In this document: piece by piece, positions 45,018 to 53,227 of the stretch
Numbering within the stretch: the stretch's first letter is position 1
How the letters are laid out: each line of letters begins with the position of its first letter
NCBI RefSeq assembly: GCF_030285785.1
Contig: NZ_CP127249.1
Location: 27,806-91,805 of the forward strand
DNA from: Parasedimentitalea psychrophila
GTDB lineage: Bacteria; Pseudomonadota; Alphaproteobacteria; Rhodobacterales; Rhodobacteraceae
Reading direction: 5' to 3'
Length of the DNA: 64,000 nt
Made by a program: the position numbers and the translations under genes
The notes under the pieces: model-generated
Told to the model about the DNA's origin: nothing
Databases searched by the model: none
Seen by the model: only the letters and a program-made list of their open reading frames with translations

Positions 45018-47186
45018 TTAGGGCTGTGCTGTGATCAGGATTTTGCTGTCCAGTGACAGGATCCGCCCGGCATCGGACTCGGCACTGGATCGCAGCGCTT
45101 CGGCAAAGCCAACAGCACTTTCCGAGGTGGGCCGCATACCGTCGAACAACGGGGCAGAGGAATGCAGTACCAGGACCTTGCTTTTCCCAAGTGAGCTGTC
45201 ATCCACCCGAAAGGCAATGCCGCCGCCGGTTGAGGCCGCGTCCAGGCCAAAGGCAACCCGCACCTTTATCTCGCCACTGCGCCCATCACGCAGCGTTGCG
45301 ACCGCGTTTTCGGGGCGCGAAATATTGGGCAGCAGGTGGAACACATTGCCAGAAACGTCGAGGATCGACACCGTCAAAAACCCCGTTGTCATCTCGGCTG
45401 GCAGCACCACATCAATCACCGGGTTCTCGCCGACAAAGAAGCGTCCCGACGGGTTTGGTTCGTTGCGGTCGCCAACGGTAAAAGCCACCGAAGTCGCCCC
45501 GGTGGGAGCTCTGGGCAGATGCTGTTCAATCAGACAGAGGCTGGGGTTCAGAACATTCAGATCCAACACCACCCTGCGGTCACCAGCAATGGCTCGCAAC
45601 TCATCAAACAGGCCAATACGGGTGGAGGTTTCTGCCACCCGGCCAGTCACCGTGATCGGGTCCTGTGGACCATAGCCGCCGATAGATCCTGTCTGCGGTG
45701 CGGTCAGTTGTCCACAATCGCTTTTGGTCTGCAAAATTGCACGCACATCGGCTGCCAGCAGGATGGGGGGCATAAATGTGATATCAATTTTGCCGTCCAG
45801 CGCCCCCGGCAGGCCAGACTTGAAAACTGTATTTATCCGCGTCAGAACATCCACATCTGACGTGGTGCCGGTCAGTTTGGCTTTGTTGTTGGAGACCACA
45901 AACCGCCATTCCTGCAGCGCGCCCAAGGGCTGCAAACTGGCCAGAACGTCCTCTCCCCAACTGTCGGCAATATCGCCGGTTGCCAATGTCAGATCCGCGT
46001 CACCAACCAGTGCAGTCAGCGCATCGCGGGTGGATTCCGACGGCATAAAGCCTACCGCCTGAATGTCACCTTGGGGGGGCTTTTCAACGATCAGGGTAAA
46101 GGGATTGGCGGGCGGGTAGGCCGGCGCAAGCAGGCCGTCGAACAGACCCGAAACATAGCCGCCAAACCCAACGGCCGCTAGGGCAACGCTGAGTCCGATG
46201 GCCAGTATTCGCCCCCGACCCGAACGGGGTTTTGGTGCTTCTGGTTTTTGGGTGTTTGGGTTTGACTTTTTCGCCGGCACCGCAATCACAGTGGCCTCAT
46301 CAACCATAGCCCTGGCTGCCGCGGTTTCTGGCGCAGGAGCTGACGGGACCTGAGACTGGGACTTGGGATCATCAATATAGGCCAGGACATCACCCGCACT
46401 GGCAAGACGCTTGTCCCGGTCAGGCTCGCACATGCGGTCAATCAGCCCCTTCAGCGGTTGCGGCACGCCGGAGGTGTCCAGTGGTTTTTGCTTGTTCTCA
46501 ACCACCTCCATCGGATTGGCACCCAGATTTGGCGGGGTGCCGCGGAAATTGGCCAGTAACAGGGCGCCTAAGGAATAGATATCGGCGCGGGCATCGGTGT
46601 TGCCGCTTAGCTGCTCGGGTGCGGCATAGGAATACTTGCCGGCAAATTCATTGCCGACGATGGTCTGCGCCCCGGGGTTGGTGTCTTTGGCAATGCCAAA
46701 ATCGATGATCACCGCCTGGGCAGGATCACCGCCACGCAGGATAATATTGTCGGGGCTCAGGTCGCGGTGAACGATATTGCTGGCGTGAGCCGCGCGCAGC
46801 CCCTGGGCGACCCGACGGCCGACAATCAGCAGATCCTCGGCGGACATCGGGCCCTGTTTCAGCTTTTTGTCCATCCCCGGACCGTCGATGAAATCCATCA
46901 GCAGATAGATCTGACCCTCGGGTGTCCGGTGATTTTCAGAATAGCGCACCACAGCATCATGTCGAATTTCGCGAATATTTTCCTCGCGGGCCATCAGCAC
47001 GGTGAAATCTTCGTTGCCGGCCAGTTCCTGCTTTAGAACCTTCAGCGCCACCAGGTTGCCGGAAATTTCCGAGCGCGCCTTGTAGACATCCGAAGTGCCG
47101 CCGCGACCCAACAGGGTTTCGATGCGATAGGTATTATTCAGCAAGTCACCAGGCTGAAACATATCGCCCGGGCGCGAATCCATCAT
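45018..47186 (-). CDS. ppkA: T6SS serine/threonine kinase PpkA with periplasmic BON-like/DUF4384-like module
   Basis: Transmembrane Hanks-type kinase, 722 residues. The kinase domain (about 20-270) is intact: LLGRGGTSDVYKA, VALKVL, IVHRDLSPDNIIL, VIIDFGIAKD, YAAPEQLSG. A Pro-rich spacer and one membrane helix (about 328-350, ILAIGLSVALAAVGFGGYVS) lead to a periplasmic half of about 370 residues. Its end (about 485-700) has a BON-like segment (ITVTGRVAETSTRIG) and a DUF4384-like part (LTVSILDVSGNVFHLLPN, LFDGMRPTSESAVGF) matching the C-terminus of the TonB-like protein at 11449-13011. GGAGGG precedes the ATG. It is convergent with the T6SS operon. Confidence 0.92.
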   Translation of the reverse strand: MMDSRPGDMFQPGDLLNNTYRIETLLGRGGTSDVYKARSEISGNLVALKVLKQELAGNEDFTVLMAREENIREIRHDAVVRYSENHRTPEGQIYLLMDFIDGPGMDKKLKQGPMSAEDLLIVGRRVAQGLRAAHASNIVHRDLSPDNIILRGGDPAQAVIIDFGIAKDTNPGAQTIVGNEFAGKYSYAAPEQLSGNTDARADIYSLGALLLANFRGTPPNLGANPMEVVENKQKPLDTSGVPQPLKGLIDRMCEPDRDKRLASAGDVLAYIDDPKSQSQVPSAPAPETAAARAMVDEATVIAVPAKKSNPNTQKPEAPKPRSGRGRILAIGLSVALAAVGFGGYVSGLFDGLLAPAYPPANPFTLIVEKPPQGDIQAVGFMPSESTRDALTALVGDADLTLATGDIADSWGEDVLASLQPLGALQEWRFVVSNNKAKLTGTTSDVDVLTRINTVFKSGLPGALDGKIDITFMPPILLAADVRAILQTKSDCGQLTAPQTGSIGGYGPQDPITVTGRVAETSTRIGLFDELRAIAGDRRVVLDLNVLNPSLCLIEQHLPRAPTGATSVAFTVGDRNEPNPSGRFFVGENPVIDVVLPAEMTTGFLTVSILDVSGNVFHLLPNISRPENAVATLRDGRSGEIKVRVAFGLDAASTGGGIAFRVDDSSLGKSKVLVLHSSAPLFDGMRPTSESAVGFAEALRSSAESDAGRILSLDSKILITAQP

Positions 47187-47234
47187 AGCGCCCTCCTTGG
47201 CGCAGGTGCAGCGGCGTGAAGCGCGCGCAAATGC

Positions 47235-47816
47235 TTAGCCAAGAGCCTGAAATTCAACCCGGCGGTTGATATCGGCGCGGGTATCATCGCCATCAAATGG
47301 GGCTGTCTCGCCCATGCCAATTGCCTTGAGCATGGAGTCATCGATACCGCAGGCCGAAATCAAATGACGGCGCACTTCCTGTGCACGCAGCAAAGACAGC
47401 CGCTGATTGTAACCTGCAGAGCCGGAGCTGTCGGTATGGCCGATGATCTGAAACACAGTTCCGTCAAGCAATTGCATCGACCGGCACATATTGACCAGTT
47501 TTGGTTGCTGATCAGCCCGCAGAGCGGCGCTGTCAAAGTCAAACGAGATCTGCACGTTGATCTGAGCCTGCCGTTCAACCGGCTCATACTCTTCGGCGTC
47601 GACGGCTGCGACAGTTGCGGTTTCCTGTGTTGCCGTGTCGGCTGTTGCATCCGCAGCAGCATTGGGCACGATGACCAAGCCGCGTGTCTTTTGCTTTTTA
47701 AAGGCCGCGGTGAGTTCTTCGACCGACATTTCTTCGGCGGCTTGCGCAAATACGCTTGGTGCGGTCCCCAGACCGGCGACCAGAAGGCTAACAAATAAAA
47801 CGTTGAGACGGATCAT
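47235..47816 (-). CDS. OmpA-family periplasmic protein
   Basis: 193 residues with a signal peptide (LNVLFVSLLVAGLGTAPSVF, cleavage near FAQA) and a C-terminal OmpA domain (FQIIGHTDSSGSAGYNQRLS, LRAQEVRRHL, DINRRVEFQALG). The middle is short and Ala/Thr-rich. It lies 48 bases upstream of ppkA on the same strand, so the two may be co-transcribed and it may serve the periplasmic half of PpkA by binding peptidoglycan. AGGGGGGG precedes the start. Confidence 0.85.
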   Translation of the reverse strand: MIRLNVLFVSLLVAGLGTAPSVFAQAAEEMSVEELTAAFKKQKTRGLVIVPNAAADATADTATQETATVAAVDAEEYEPVERQAQINVQISFDFDSAALRADQQPKLVNMCRSMQLLDGTVFQIIGHTDSSGSAGYNQRLSLLRAQEVRRHLISACGIDDSMLKAIGMGETAPFDGDDTRADINRRVEFQALG

Positions 47817-47997
47817 TACATGCCCCCCCTAATAAGACCAGTTACCGCCTGAGCCTATACCACTGCCATGAACCTGCCAATGGCTTTGACGTATTGGTTG
47901 AATATTCTAAAGGTAAGGAATTTCGCCTGACATTCACGAAAAGCTTTACTCAGAGGCCAGAACCAGATGAATTGGCATTGATAATTAAGAGGTTCAC

Positions 47998-48831
47998 ATG
48001 CGCGTATTACCAGCCATAATCTTAGCCGTTGCCCTGATGATGGTGCCGGGCATCTGGTTTTCCCTGAAATGGGCCTTGTCCGATGAGGGGTTTGAGGGGG
48101 CGGCGGTGGATTCCACGGCGCGCATCGAAATTGAAATGCTGCGGCAGCAAATCGAAGACCTGCAGTTGCGTCTGTCTGACCTGAAAAGCGAAGTGGCGCG
48201 CCTGCCTATTGGCGGCGCATCGGCGCCGGCAACCGAAGACGCCGATGGCGAACGCGAAATTTGGGCCCAAACCCCCGGTGCCGATTTGGATTATGCTCAG
48301 GTGGTGCTGATTGCCGACCGGACCAATGTAAACCAGGGGCTGCAGGTGGCAGGCGGATCCTACCTGTCGGAAAAGCTGGGCCGCCCCCGCGAAGACCTGA
48401 ACGACAATTGCCAACCGATGACCCACCCGGGGCTGAAGGCAAAGCTGGTCACCGAACAGGTGGGCCCGATCCGGGTCAGCATGTTGCAGCCGGCCATCAC
48501 CAGCCTGAAGGTGGTTTTCGAGAACATCCGATCCGTTGACCCGGATTTATACCAGCGCATCAATACGGCCGGGGCGCTGTGCGTGCGACGCATCCGCGGC
48601 ACGCAGAATTCACTTTCGACACATAGTTATGGGCTGGCGGTGGACCTGAACATTGATGGCCAGCTGGACAATTTCACCGATGGCAAAACACAACTCGGCC
48701 TGACCATCATTGCTGATTTTTTCAACGATGAGGGCTGGGTTTGGGGCGCCGGGTTCCGGCGTGAGGACAGTATGCATTTTGAAATCAGCCGCCGCCAGCT
48801 GGATCAATGGCTGGCCGATGGCAAGTTGTAG
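47998..48831 (+). CDS. Membrane-anchored M15-type peptidase (extensin-like, peptidoglycan)
   Basis: 277 residues. An N-terminal hydrophobic segment (VLPAIILAVALMMVPGIWFS) acts as signal or anchor, followed by a short coiled part (IEIEMLRQQIEDLQLRLSDL). The C-terminal 150 residues contain the zinc-site pattern of M15 D,D- or L,D-carboxypeptidases: STHSYGLAVDLNI (SxHxxGxAxD) and DSMHFEIS. It may open peptidoglycan for envelope assembly, or be an unrelated wall enzyme. Divergent from the OmpA gene across 181 bases. Confidence 0.8.
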   Translation: MRVLPAIILAVALMMVPGIWFSLKWALSDEGFEGAAVDSTARIEIEMLRQQIEDLQLRLSDLKSEVARLPIGGASAPATEDADGEREIWAQTPGADLDYAQVVLIADRTNVNQGLQVAGGSYLSEKLGRPREDLNDNCQPMTHPGLKAKLVTEQVGPIRVSMLQPAITSLKVVFENIRSVDPDLYQRINTAGALCVRRIRGTQNSLSTHSYGLAVDLNIDGQLDNFTDGKTQLGLTIIADFFNDEGWVWGAGFRREDSMHFEISRRQLDQWLADGKL

Positions 48832-48836
48832 ATTGC

Positions 48837-49457
48837 TCAGGACGACCGTAGCAATACTTTGTTGGAGCCCAATGCAGCGGCGATCTGCTGATACTGCACC
48901 GCCCGTCCCAATGAGGCTTCGCCAGACCGTAGCAACTGGGTTTCCGCCTCGGCCAGAACCGCCACGGCCTGTGATATGGCGCTGCGCCTCTGGGCTGCTG
49001 AAACGGCAGACAAAGGCCGGGTCGAGCGGAAGCTGCCATCGATCGCTTCCATCCGTGCCCTGGGCCTGTCCTGATCCAGATTGTCCTGAGTGATCTGCCT
49101 GAGCTGGTCCGCCGTGTCGCGCAGAATGCGCCGCGCCTCGCCATATCGGGCCAGCCCGGACATACTCTTTTCCAAGACCTCTAACCGCTCGGCCAGACAG
49201 TCAATCACATAGACATCCGCGACGCCGCAGCGGCCGTGAATAGCGGCCAGCTGCGGTACGATTTCGTCGGGGTTATTCAGCTTGGGCCCATTTTCCCTTT
49301 CCAGATCAAAATCACCGGACCGGCCCTCGCTCTCTTCAGAGCTACTATATTCCGGATATACCGGGTTCTCAGGTTCCTCGGTCTGTGCCTGCGCCGATTG
49401 GGGCAGGAAAAACACGACAACTGACAGCGATAAAAGCACCACTCGCAATAGGTTCAT
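48837..49457 (-). CDS. Uncharacterised exported protein upstream of M15 gene
   Basis: About 206 residues with a clear signal peptide (MNLLRVVLLSLSVVVFFLPQ then SAQAQ). The mature protein begins with an acidic low-complexity part (SSSEESEG), then a helical body containing three cysteines in GRCGVADVYVIDCLAERLEV (two close together) and later helices (SAISQAVAVLAEAETQLLRS). The frame also has an ATG four codons earlier (49469). It is convergent with the peptidase gene and lies 27 bases after the caspase gene on the same strand. I do not recognise the family. Confidence 0.68.
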   Translation of the reverse strand: MNLLRVVLLSLSVVVFFLPQSAQAQTEEPENPVYPEYSSSEESEGRSGDFDLERENGPKLNNPDEIVPQLAAIHGRCGVADVYVIDCLAERLEVLEKSMSGLARYGEARRILRDTADQLRQITQDNLDQDRPRARMEAIDGSFRSTRPLSAVSAAQRRSAISQAVAVLAEAETQLLRSGEASLGRAVQYQQIAAALGSNKVLLRSS

Positions 49458-49484
49458 AATACCATCCAACCTTTTCGTTCTGGT

Positions 49485-50984
49485 TTACTCTTCAATACCA
49501 TAGGCGCGCCGAATGCCACGCTGGGTGCCGGGGCCAAAATCCCCGTCGATGGAGCCCTGATAGAAATCATTCTTCTTTAGCATGGTTTGCAGCGCACGTC
49601 GGGTTTCCCCGGTGAACATGGTGGGGCGATCGCTGAGCAAGTCCAGCACATCCGCGCTGCCCGAACGCAACGCCTGGTACAAATAATAGGCAGAGTCGTC
49701 AGGACCCTTGTTGGCAATCAGCCCATCGTCGATCAACGCCGCAAAATTGAACTGTGCCTGCGGGTGGCGCAGATCAGCGGCACGTTCAAAAAACGTCAAA
49801 GCCTTTTGGGGATCGGCTGGCAGACCCAGCCCACCCTGATAATGCAAAAACCCAAGGTCGTTGATTGCATCGGCAAAATCCTGTTCCGCGGCGGCGCGAT
49901 ACAAAGTCAGTGCCCTGGGGTGATCAACCGCCACTCCGGTTCCGCGTTCGTATAGTTTAGCCAGCTCAAACTGCGCCTCGGGAGAGCCGGCATCCGAGGC
50001 GGTCTGCAGGAATGCAACCGCGGCCTTTGGGTCAAACCGGCCCTCGTTTGGGTTCAACCGGATATAGGCCAGCCCCAGCATCGAGCGGGTGTCGCCCTGA
50101 TCTGCCAGGGCCAGCAACTGATCCTCTTGATCGGAGCGCAGCGAGGCCCAGCCATCGATCGGCTCAACTGAGGCGACATCGACCTGGCCTTCTGTCGCGC
50201 CGGCCATATAGAAGGGCACCCCGGTCAGAGACCCATAGGTATGGGGTTCCTGCAGGTTGCCGGTCTGCCGCAGCACACTGTCGCGGACCTGCCTGAACAT
50301 CAGGCTGATCTCCAACCCCGGCTCTGCCATTTTTTCCATCAGGGCAAGGGCATAGGGGCTATTGTTGCCGTTACCATCCAGCGCCACCTGGCCATCACGC
50401 GCCGCAAAGGCCACCAATGTGCCCCGGTCCGGGTTCGCGGCCGCCATGCCGCCGCCGCCGCCTCGGGTGCCTTCCGCATCAGCGCTCTCGACGGTGTCAT
50501 TGGTCAATGCAATGGCATCGCCCAACGGGTTGTTGCGGCAACTGTCCAGAATGACGATGCGCATTGTTCGGGCCCGGTCAACGGCGGCCAGTAAGCGTTT
50601 CAGCGACATCGACTGGCGCTGCACATCCAGATTGCTGGTCACGGATGCATCCACCGGGATCAAAAAGTTTTCGCCCTGAACCTCAATCCCATGGCCGGCA
50701 AAATAGATCAGCGCCAGGTCAGCCACCTCGGAGCGGAAGGAAAAATCTTCCAACAGCCGCTCAACCTCTGCCACCCCAGCATCTACCGAAAGCGTGACAT
50801 CAAACCCAATCCGTTCAAGCGTCGCCGCCATGGCAACGGCGTCATTTTTAGTGTTGTCCAAAGCAGGCAGGGTTTGATAGTCGGACATGCCCATAACCAG
50901 GGCGATCCGGCGACTGTCAGCCTGAGCCAAGGCCGGGGAGACCGACAAGAGCAAAACACAAATTATCCGAAAAACAGCCGTCAT
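49485..50984 (-). CDS. Secreted caspase-like protein with Sel1 repeats and peptidoglycan-binding domain
   Basis: 499 residues. Signal peptide (RIICVLLLSVSPALA), then a caspase/C14 domain with His98 in YFAGHG and Cys149 in LDSCRNNP, both catalytic residues present. After a Gly-rich linker come two or three Sel1-like repeats (SPEAQFELAKLYERGTGVAV, DAINDLGFLHYQGG, HPQAQFNFAALIDDG). The last 50 residues look like a peptidoglycan-binding helix bundle (FYQGSIDGDFGPGTQRGIRR). It is likely periplasmic. It resembles the first caspase (9766-11250) in its peptidase part but has a different C-terminus. Confidence 0.85.
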   Translation of the reverse strand: MTAVFRIICVLLLSVSPALAQADSRRIALVMGMSDYQTLPALDNTKNDAVAMAATLERIGFDVTLSVDAGVAEVERLLEDFSFRSEVADLALIYFAGHGIEVQGENFLIPVDASVTSNLDVQRQSMSLKRLLAAVDRARTMRIVILDSCRNNPLGDAIALTNDTVESADAEGTRGGGGGMAAANPDRGTLVAFAARDGQVALDGNGNNSPYALALMEKMAEPGLEISLMFRQVRDSVLRQTGNLQEPHTYGSLTGVPFYMAGATEGQVDVASVEPIDGWASLRSDQEDQLLALADQGDTRSMLGLAYIRLNPNEGRFDPKAAVAFLQTASDAGSPEAQFELAKLYERGTGVAVDHPRALTLYRAAAEQDFADAINDLGFLHYQGGLGLPADPQKALTFFERAADLRHPQAQFNFAALIDDGLIANKGPDDSAYYLYQALRSGSADVLDLLSDRPTMFTGETRRALQTMLKKNDFYQGSIDGDFGPGTQRGIRRAYGIEE

Positions 50985-51052
50985 TTCAAAACCTCAATAC
51001 ACCAATTACCGATTGAGGATCAGCCTATCGCGCCCCCCCCCTAAAGAGAAAG

Positions 51053-51082
51053 GAAAAAACCGTGATCGCTAAGACCACGGTT
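51053..51082 (-). terminator. Rho-independent terminator of the minus-strand che operon
   Basis: On the minus strand AAACCGTG (51082-51075) pairs with CACGGTTT (51063-51056) around an 11-base loop, and the T-run continues through 51053. It lies 65 bases after the last che-operon gene and just before the caspase promoter. Confidence 0.85.
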
Positions 51083-51147
51083 TGTCGCTGGAGTATCAAA
51101 TCGCCAAGAGATGCGCCGCCCAACCAGGGCAACAGGGCTCTTTTCGA

Positions 51148-51477
51148 TTATCTGGCGGAAAAAGAGTCGTCTGGGTCGCGCAGACGCTCGCGCAATTTCT
51201 GCAAAGTTACCGCTTCGGAGGCCCGCATCAGGTCAGTGTCGCCCCCATCCATCGCCTGCAACCGCAAGCGTTGAAAAAAACCAGCCAGGCCTGCAAGTGT
51301 TTGCGCCACCAAGTCAAAATCCTGAAGCGCCTGACGGTCTTTACGTGTCGGCTTGGAATCGCTTTCTAGAATGGTAAACACCACATCTTCAAGCTGTTGT
51401 ACCTGAGCCTGTAGATGAGACATTTCCCGAGCGGAAACCGCGCAGAGATCAGTCAAAGATTTGCCATTCTGTTCCAT
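51148..51477 (-). CDS. Small uncharacterised protein, last gene of the che operon
   Basis: 109 residues, mostly helical (LQAQVQQLEDVVFTILE, LVAQTLAGLAGFFQRLRLQA), charged, no signal peptide. It begins two bases after the cheY stop, so it is an operon member. Family not recognised. Such small helical proteins at the end of che operons are often partners of CheY or CheA, but no motif proves this. Confidence 0.65.
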   Translation of the reverse strand: MEQNGKSLTDLCAVSAREMSHLQAQVQQLEDVVFTILESDSKPTRKDRQALQDFDLVAQTLAGLAGFFQRLRLQAMDGGDTDLMRASEAVTLQKLRERLRDPDDSFSAR

Positions 51478-51479
51478 GA

Positions 51480-51866
51480 TTACAGGCGTCCCACCACTTG
51501 TTCGATTGCCTGCTTCATGGTTGCGACAGTGAACGGCTTGCGGATGATGTTGTTCATCGCCAGACGACGGCCAACTTCGACCACTTCTGGTGTTGGCTTA
51601 CCGGTCACCAGAATGAACCCAGTGCGCTGTGTGGCGCGATTTTCACGCATACATTTAAGCAGCCCCAACCCATCCATGCCAGGCATGTTATAGTCCGACA
51701 ACACCAGGTGCACCGGATTGGTGGCGATCTTTTGAAAGGCGGATTGGCCGTTGTTTTCAACCATATAATTCTTGATGCCCAGTTCATCCAGTGTCTGGGT
51801 CAGAATTCCACGACTGGTGGACATGTCATCAACAACCATAATGCGCAGAGAGTCTTTGAGGCTCAT
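51480..51866 (-). CDS. cheY: Chemotaxis response regulator CheY (second copy)
   Basis: Single receiver domain, 128 residues. The acidic pocket (IMVVDDMSTSRG), phosphoacceptor aspartate (LVLSDYNMPGMDGLGLL), and conserved lysine region (NNIIRKPFTV) are present, so it should be phosphorylated by CheA and act on the flagellar switch or as a phosphate sink. AAGGAAC precedes the start. It follows cheR after 36 bases. Confidence 0.93.
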   Translation of the reverse strand: MSLKDSLRIMVVDDMSTSRGILTQTLDELGIKNYMVENNGQSAFQKIATNPVHLVLSDYNMPGMDGLGLLKCMRENRATQRTGFILVTGKPTPEVVEVGRRLAMNNIIRKPFTVATMKQAIEQVVGRL

Positions 51867-51902
51867 TTTTTAGTTCCTTGTAGTTTCTTCAGCGCCGATA
51901 AA

Positions 51903-52763
51903 TCAGGCAAGAGTACCGGCAGAAGAGTTGATGTAGGTTGTAATCCCCGCAGTTTTCAATTGCGTGGCAGCGGGACCGGACATGCGTTCCGAATGGCCAA
52001 TGAACAGATAGCCATTTGGGTTCAGCGAAGCCTGAAACGCCGCCCAGACTTTCTGCTGGGTTGGGGTGTCAAAATAGATCGCCACATTGCGGCAGAAAAT
52101 GGCATCGAACTTGCCGCGGAACGGAAAGGGTTCGATCAGGTTCAGGACACCAAAACTGACCCGTGAACGGATCACTTCTGGCATTTTATTGTCGGCGCCA
52201 CTGTCGCCCTTGACCCGGTACTCGGCCGGGATCTGCGCCAGTTCATCAGCGGGGTATTGCGCCGCTTGGGCCGTGCGGACAACCACTGGATCAATATCCG
52301 TTCCAAGGATCTTGATATCCAGCCGGCCGGCCTCGGGGCAGAGCTTATGCAGCACCATTGCGATGCTATAGGGCTCCTGCCCGTTCGAGCAGCCCGCAGA
52401 CCACAACCGCACCCGGCCACCACTGCGTGCTTTTTCGATCAGGGGCGGCAGAACGTCATTGCGCAGGGTGTCAAAATGATGCGATTCCCGAAAGAACTGC
52501 GTCACGTTTGTGGTCAACAGCGACAATAGTTCGCTGCGCTCCCCCTCGCCACCGGGCGCATCCAGGCTGGCCAGGTATTTATTGAAGTTCTGCACCTTCA
52601 GCTTGTTCAACCGCCGCGACAACCGCGAGGATACCAGAGGTTTCTTGTTGCTCGACAGAGCCAGCCCAAAATTCTTGTGGGCAAACTTGGCGATAGCATC
52701 AAAATCCTGATCTGACAGGGAAAATTGACCCACTCCGGGATCTATCGAGCTGGCAATACTCAC
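51903..52763 (-). CDS. cheR: Chemotaxis receptor methyltransferase CheR
   Basis: SAM-dependent glutamate methyltransferase, 286 residues. N-terminal helical domain (FALSLSSNKKPLVSSRLSRR is close to the family pattern; here GLALSSNKKPLVSSRLSRR), then the SAM fold (RLWSAGCSNGQEPYSIAMVL, ILGTDIDPVVVRTA, DAIFCRNVAIYFDTPTQQKV). No pentapeptide-binding extension is visible at the end. It overlaps cheW by four bases. Confidence 0.94.
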   Translation of the reverse strand: MSIASSIDPGVGQFSLSDQDFDAIAKFAHKNFGLALSSNKKPLVSSRLSRRLNKLKVQNFNKYLASLDAPGGEGERSELLSLLTTNVTQFFRESHHFDTLRNDVLPPLIEKARSGGRVRLWSAGCSNGQEPYSIAMVLHKLCPEAGRLDIKILGTDIDPVVVRTAQAAQYPADELAQIPAEYRVKGDSGADNKMPEVIRSRVSFGVLNLIEPFPFRGKFDAIFCRNVAIYFDTPTQQKVWAAFQASLNPNGYLFIGHSERMSGPAATQLKTAGITTYINSSAGTLA

Positions 52764-53227
52764 TGTGTCACCTGCTCCCGCGATGAAATCACAGCATTCA
52801 GATTGATGATCCGCACCATTTCATCATTCTGGGAAATGATCCCCTGAATAAAGTCCATGGTATTGCGACTGTCCACCTGCGGTGTCTCCTGAATGTCATC
52901 CGGATCGATCGAGATGATCTCGGACACCGCTTCAGCCAACAGCCCCACGGGCTTGTCATTGACCGAGACCACGATCACCACATTGCGCTCGCTGGCGGCG
53001 GTCTGTTCCAGCCCGAACCGGGCAGACAGATCATAAATCGGGATCACTGCGCCGCGCAGGTTCATCACCCCCAGCACATCCGCAGGGGCATGTGGCAGCA
53101 CCGTGACAGGCTGCCAGCGGCGGATCTCGCGGATCTGGGTTATCTGCAGGCAGAAGGCCTGACCTGCAACAGTGAAACTGACGAATTCGCTGTGCTCAAC
53201 GTGTTTGGCTTCAGCTTGCAATTGCAT
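52760..53227 (-). CDS. cheW: Chemotaxis coupling protein CheW
   Basis: Adaptor between receptors and CheA, 155 residues. FVSFTVAGQAFCLQITQIRE, LGVMNLRGAVIPIYDLSARF and VGLLAEAVSEIISI are the CheW blocks. Its start lies 17 bases inside the cheA 3' end, and it overlaps cheR by four bases, so the genes are translationally coupled. Confidence 0.95.
   Translation of the reverse strand: MQLQAEAKHVEHSEFVSFTVAGQAFCLQITQIREIRRWQPVTVLPHAPADVLGVMNLRGAVIPIYDLSARFGLEQTAASERNVVIVVSVNDKPVGLLAEAVSEIISIDPDDIQETPQVDSRNTMDFIQGIISQNDEMVRIINLNAVISSREQVTQ

Noticed and set aside
51033..51040. Run of eight C upstream of the second caspase gene, considered as a phase-variation tract (a similar C7 run is at 47823-47829)
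   Set aside because: Both lie outside coding sequence; the second is simply the ribosome site of the OmpA gene. Promoter-spacing variation is possible but unsupported.
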